Shown here piece after piece: positions 6,752 through 8,865 of a stretch of 8,865 bases of DNA. The notes beneath the pieces were generated by a model. It saw only the letters and a program-made list of their open reading frames with translations, searched no databases and was not told the DNA's origin. The translations under genes and the position numbers were made by a program. The stretch is from Deltaproteobacteria bacterium (GTDB lineage Bacteria > Desulfobacterota > Desulfuromonadia > Geobacterales > Pseudopelobacteraceae). Position 1 is the first letter of the stretch. Each line of letters begins with the position of its first letter. The stretch lies in assembly GCA_030654645.1 (NCBI GenBank), contig JAURXC010000341.1, positions 1-8,865 on the forward strand, in the 5' to 3' direction.

Positions 6752-7732
6752 TCAGAACTTCAATGCGGTGCGAACCTCGGTCATGACGGAGTCTGATATC
6801 ATTGACGCTCTCTGGCTGCCATCCCTTAGCAGATCATCGACAAAAGCGGGATTGACGGCCAGCTCTTCCCGTTTGGCTCGGCAGGGAGCCAGACGCTCGT
6901 TCATGCAGCCCGCCAGAATTCGTTTGCACTCAACACAACCGATCGACGCATTGCGACAGGCCGGGATTATTTCATCAAGCTTGTCCTGTGGAACATAGAT
7001 ACGATGCAGGTTGAAAGCCACGCAGACATCCGGATCGCCGGGATCGGCGCGCCGCACGCGGGCAGGATCGGTCATCATCGCCATGACTTTCTTGCTGGTT
7101 TCTTCAGCGGTATCCGAAAGGTAGATCGAGTTGCCGTAGGACTTGCTCATCTTGCGTCCATCCAGACCCAGCAATTTAGGTGTTTCGGTCAGCAGCGCCT
7201 CTGGCTCCGGAAAGACACTTCCGTACAGGTGATTGAAACGTCGGGCTATTTCCCTGGTGATTTCCAGGTGCGGCAACTGGTCGTGCCCGACCGGAACCCT
7301 GGTTGCCTTATAGAGAATGATATCGGCGGCCATTAGAACCGGATAGCCGAGAAAACCGAATGTGGAAAGGTCGCGCTGGTCAATGTTGTCCAGCATCTCC
7401 TTGTAAGTCGGATTGCGTTCGAGCCAGGATACCGGTGTGATCATCGACAGGATCAGGTTCAACTCGGAATGATGCGGCACCAGGCTCTGGCGGAAGACGA
7501 CGCTCTTGGCCGGATCAAGACCGAAGGCAACCCAGTCCAGCACCATTTCGCGGGTGCTTTCGGCAATACCGGACGTATCCGCGTATTCGGTGGTCAATGA
7601 ATGCCAGTCAGCTACAAAGAAAAAACAGTCGTAGGAATCCTGCATTCTGATCCAGTTTTCAAGAACTCCATGATAATGCCCGATATGCAACCTGCCGCTC
7701 GGCCTCATGCCGCTGACAACGCGTTGTTTCAT
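6752..7732 (-). CDS. trpS: Tryptophanyl-tRNA synthetase, predicted Fe-S type
   Basis: Encodes 326 residues, the usual length for bacterial TrpRS, which charges tRNA-Trp with tryptophan using ATP. Class I motifs are HIGH at 16-19 (in GRLHIGHYHG), GHDQ at 149-152 and KMSKS at 194-198 (in LDGRKMSKSYGNS). The anticodon-side region contains C237, C259, C266 and C269, within PDVCVAF and ACRNASIGCVECKR. The last three match in spacing the cysteines that bind a [4Fe-4S] cluster in Thermotoga maritima TrpRS; the first gap is 21 residues here against 22 there, as I recall it. An Fe-S cluster near the anticodon site is therefore likely but not shown. Start: ATG 7732 has AAGGAG at 7742-7747. It is the first gene of the trpS-scpA-scpB-Memo operon and is divergent from dut. 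I see no convincing promoter or attenuator for it in the 131-base spacer. Confidence 0.96.
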   Translation of the reverse strand: MKQRVVSGMRPSGRLHIGHYHGVLENWIRMQDSYDCFFFVADWHSLTTEYADTSGIAESTREMVLDWVAFGLDPAKSVVFRQSLVPHHSELNLILSMITPVSWLERNPTYKEMLDNIDQRDLSTFGFLGYPVLMAADIILYKATRVPVGHDQLPHLEITREIARRFNHLYGSVFPEPEALLTETPKLLGLDGRKMSKSYGNSIYLSDTAEETSKKVMAMMTDPARVRRADPGDPDVCVAFNLHRIYVPQDKLDEIIPACRNASIGCVECKRILAGCMNERLAPCRAKREELAVNPAFVDDLLRDGSQRASMISDSVMTEVRTALKF

Positions 7733-7794
7733 AGATAACAGCTCCTTGTGCTTTTTTTAATCCGGCTAATCAGCAGATTCATCAGGGATGGAGG

Positions 7795-7822
7795 TTGCCT
7801 TTGGCGGTATTTCTGCTATTGT
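7795..7822 (+). promoter_or_regulatory. Possible dut promoter within an imperfect inverted repeat
   Basis: TTGCCT (7795-7800), a 16-base spacer and TATTGT (7817-7822, 4 of 6) would start transcription about 35 bases before dut. TTGCC (7795-7799) and GGCAA (7823-7827) form inverted repeat arms around it, extendable to GGTTGCC/GGCAAACC with one bulged base. The prediction is weak. Confidence 0.3.
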
Positions 7823-7863
7823 GGCAAACCATATCCATACCAGAACCGGACAGGGAAATTTAC

Positions 7864-8328
7864 ATGAACCAACACAAAATTGAAACCAAAATCATGAATC
7901 CATTGATCGGCACCAGTATACCGCTTCCGGGTTATGCCACCACCGGCGCGGCGGCACTCGACCTGCGCGCCTGTCTGGATCACCCCATGACGGTCCAACC
8001 GGGTGAGACCGTACTGGTACCGAGCGGTATAGCTATCAGCATCCACGATCCGGGACTGGTAGCGCTGCTGGTTCCCCGTTCGGGCCTGGGCATCAAGCAC
8101 GGCATCGTGCTGGCCAATACTGTTGGCGTGATCGATTCGGATTATCAGGGCGAGATTGGTATCGGCATTTTCAATCGGGGTCTGCAGCCCTACACGATTG
8201 AACCGGGCGAGCGGATCTGCCAGATGATGTTCGTTCCTGTGACTCAGGTTGCGCTGGAGCTGGTTTCCGAATTCAGCCGGGAATCAGAGCGCGGTACAGG
8301 TGGATTTGGCTCTACCGGCAGCAAATAG
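7864..8328 (+). CDS. dut: Deoxyuridine 5'-triphosphate nucleotidohydrolase (dUTPase)
   Basis: Encodes 154 residues of the trimeric dUTPase family. It hydrolyses dUTP to dUMP and pyrophosphate, keeping uracil out of DNA and supplying dUMP for thymidylate synthesis. All five motifs are present: I AAALDLRA (29-36); II PRSGLG (71-76); III GVIDSDYQGEI (88-98) with catalytic Asp and the uracil-gating Tyr; IV PGERICQ (114-120); V RGTGGFGSTG (143-152), the mobile C-terminal arm with the stacking Phe. Start: ATG 7864 is preceded by AGGGAAA and gives the normal length. An upstream TTG (7795) would add residues that do not belong to the family. It is divergent from trpS and convergent with the PilZ gene, 18 bases away, with no hairpin terminator between them. 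Confidence 0.96.
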   Translation: MNQHKIETKIMNPLIGTSIPLPGYATTGAAALDLRACLDHPMTVQPGETVLVPSGIAISIHDPGLVALLVPRSGLGIKHGIVLANTVGVIDSDYQGEIGIGIFNRGLQPYTIEPGERICQMMFVPVTQVALELVSEFSRESERGTGGFGSTGSK

Positions 8329-8346
8329 ACATGGTGGAGTAATGCA

Positions 8347-8865
8347 TCAGTATTTATTTTGTTTTTCCTGATATTTCTTGATCGCATTCTCAAAAATCAT
8401 TTCAATCTCACCCTTGGGTCGATTATGTGCGTAACCCCAGAAATAGTTTATCAAGGCTGCTGTAATCAGGGTGATAACTATCGCTGAAACTGCCCAGGCG
8501 ACCAATGATCTGGCGTTGAATATTCCCGATGCAAATTTATCATCGTCCCCATTGACACCTCTAAAAAGGTATCTCTCCCGCATTTGCCGGATTCTTTTAA
8601 GCTGGATATTGGAAATATGGTTGACTATCGCATCGCGTTCACGCTCACCGATATAAACAAACTGCATTCCGGTATTGTAATATTCCTGATCGCTTCCAGC
8701 GGCAAAGTTTCGGTTTGCAAAGATCACCCGTGCAATCACGTCCACAACCCTTCGTGGTGAAGGAACGAGAATTTCAAGCAGCACATACTCCCCGTTTTCA
8801 AAATCCTGGTGGGTTATGAGCCGGATACCACCACCGCTGACATTTGCAGCCAGCGGTATTATAGT
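8347..8865 (-). CDS. PilZ-domain protein with C-terminal transmembrane helix (N-terminus outside window)
   Basis: The frame is open to the window edge, giving the last 172 residues; the true start lies beyond 8865. Residues 1-85 of the fragment are the second part of a PilZ domain, which binds cyclic di-GMP: the [D/N]xSxxG motif is NVSGGG (8-13), then strands such as EYVLLEILVP and VDVIARVIFA, and TGMQFVYIGERERDAIVNHI (65-84). The RxxxR half of the ligand site would be upstream and cannot be checked. A basic stretch LKRIRQMRERYLFRG (89-103) follows, then a hydrophobic helix (about 119-141, SLVAWAVSAIVITLITAALI) and a charged tail of about 30 residues. An internal GTG at 8784 is inside the PilZ domain and is not the start. 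The protein is probably anchored in the inner membrane, with the PilZ domain in the cytoplasm. Its output partner is unknown. Confidence 0.8.
   Translation of the reverse strand, partial: TIIPLAANVSGGGIRLITHQDFENGEYVLLEILVPSPRRVVDVIARVIFANRNFAAGSDQEYYNTGMQFVYIGERERDAIVNHISNIQLKRIRQMRERYLFRGVNGDDDKFASGIFNARSLVAWAVSAIVITLITAALINYFWGYAHNRPKGEIEMIFENAIKKYQEKQNKY

Noticed and set aside
7733..7863. Possible tryptophan-responsive leader or attenuator before trpS
   Set aside because: I found no leader peptide with Trp codons, no T-box-like sequence and no terminator hairpin in the spacer.

Overview
The window reads as chromosomal DNA of a Gram-negative, delta-proteobacterial type organism, most likely in the Desulfuromonadia (Geobacter/Desulfuromonas/Pelobacter-like). 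The support is indirect: a compact tryptophanyl-tRNA synthetase directly followed by scpA and scpB, a PilZ protein with a membrane anchor, and moderate GC that is clearly lower in the first 1.3 kb. No 16S rRNA or other taxonomic marker is present, so this placement is an inference. I found no rRNA, tRNA, CRISPR array, insertion sequence or phage gene.

Left part (1-1765): a LuxR/NarL-type regulator with a degenerate receiver domain (209-814), a roughly 400-base AT-rich gap with no supportable gene (815-1212), and a small exported protein of unknown function (1226-1573). A strong bidirectional hairpin terminator (1681-1727) follows.

Middle part (1766-4500): a class I/II PLP-dependent aminotransferase on the minus strand (1766-3070) diverges from a YpdA-like FAD/NAD(P) oxidoreductase on the plus strand (3324-4430). 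The 253-base spacer holds a good minus-strand promoter and a perfect 13-bp palindrome. A second bidirectional terminator (4457-4486) separates the oxidoreductase from the convergent operon to its right.

Right part (4505-7732): a tight minus-strand operon, trpS - scpA - scpB - Memo-family (AmmeMemoRadiSam B), with gaps of 1, 6 and 26 bases. It joins tRNA charging, the ScpAB kleisin module of the SMC condensin, and a MEMO1-like putative metal/redox protein. The TrpRS carries the cysteine pattern of the iron-sulfur-cluster TrpRS known from Thermotoga. Divergent from this operon is dut (7864-8328), converging on a PilZ protein (8347-8865, N-terminus outside the window) that has a transmembrane helix after its PilZ domain.

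I did not find a clearly new multi-gene system. The most useful leads are the predicted Fe-S TrpRS, the pseudo-receiver regulator, the membrane-anchored PilZ protein, and the YpdA-like flavoprotein that lacks the usual redox cysteines.
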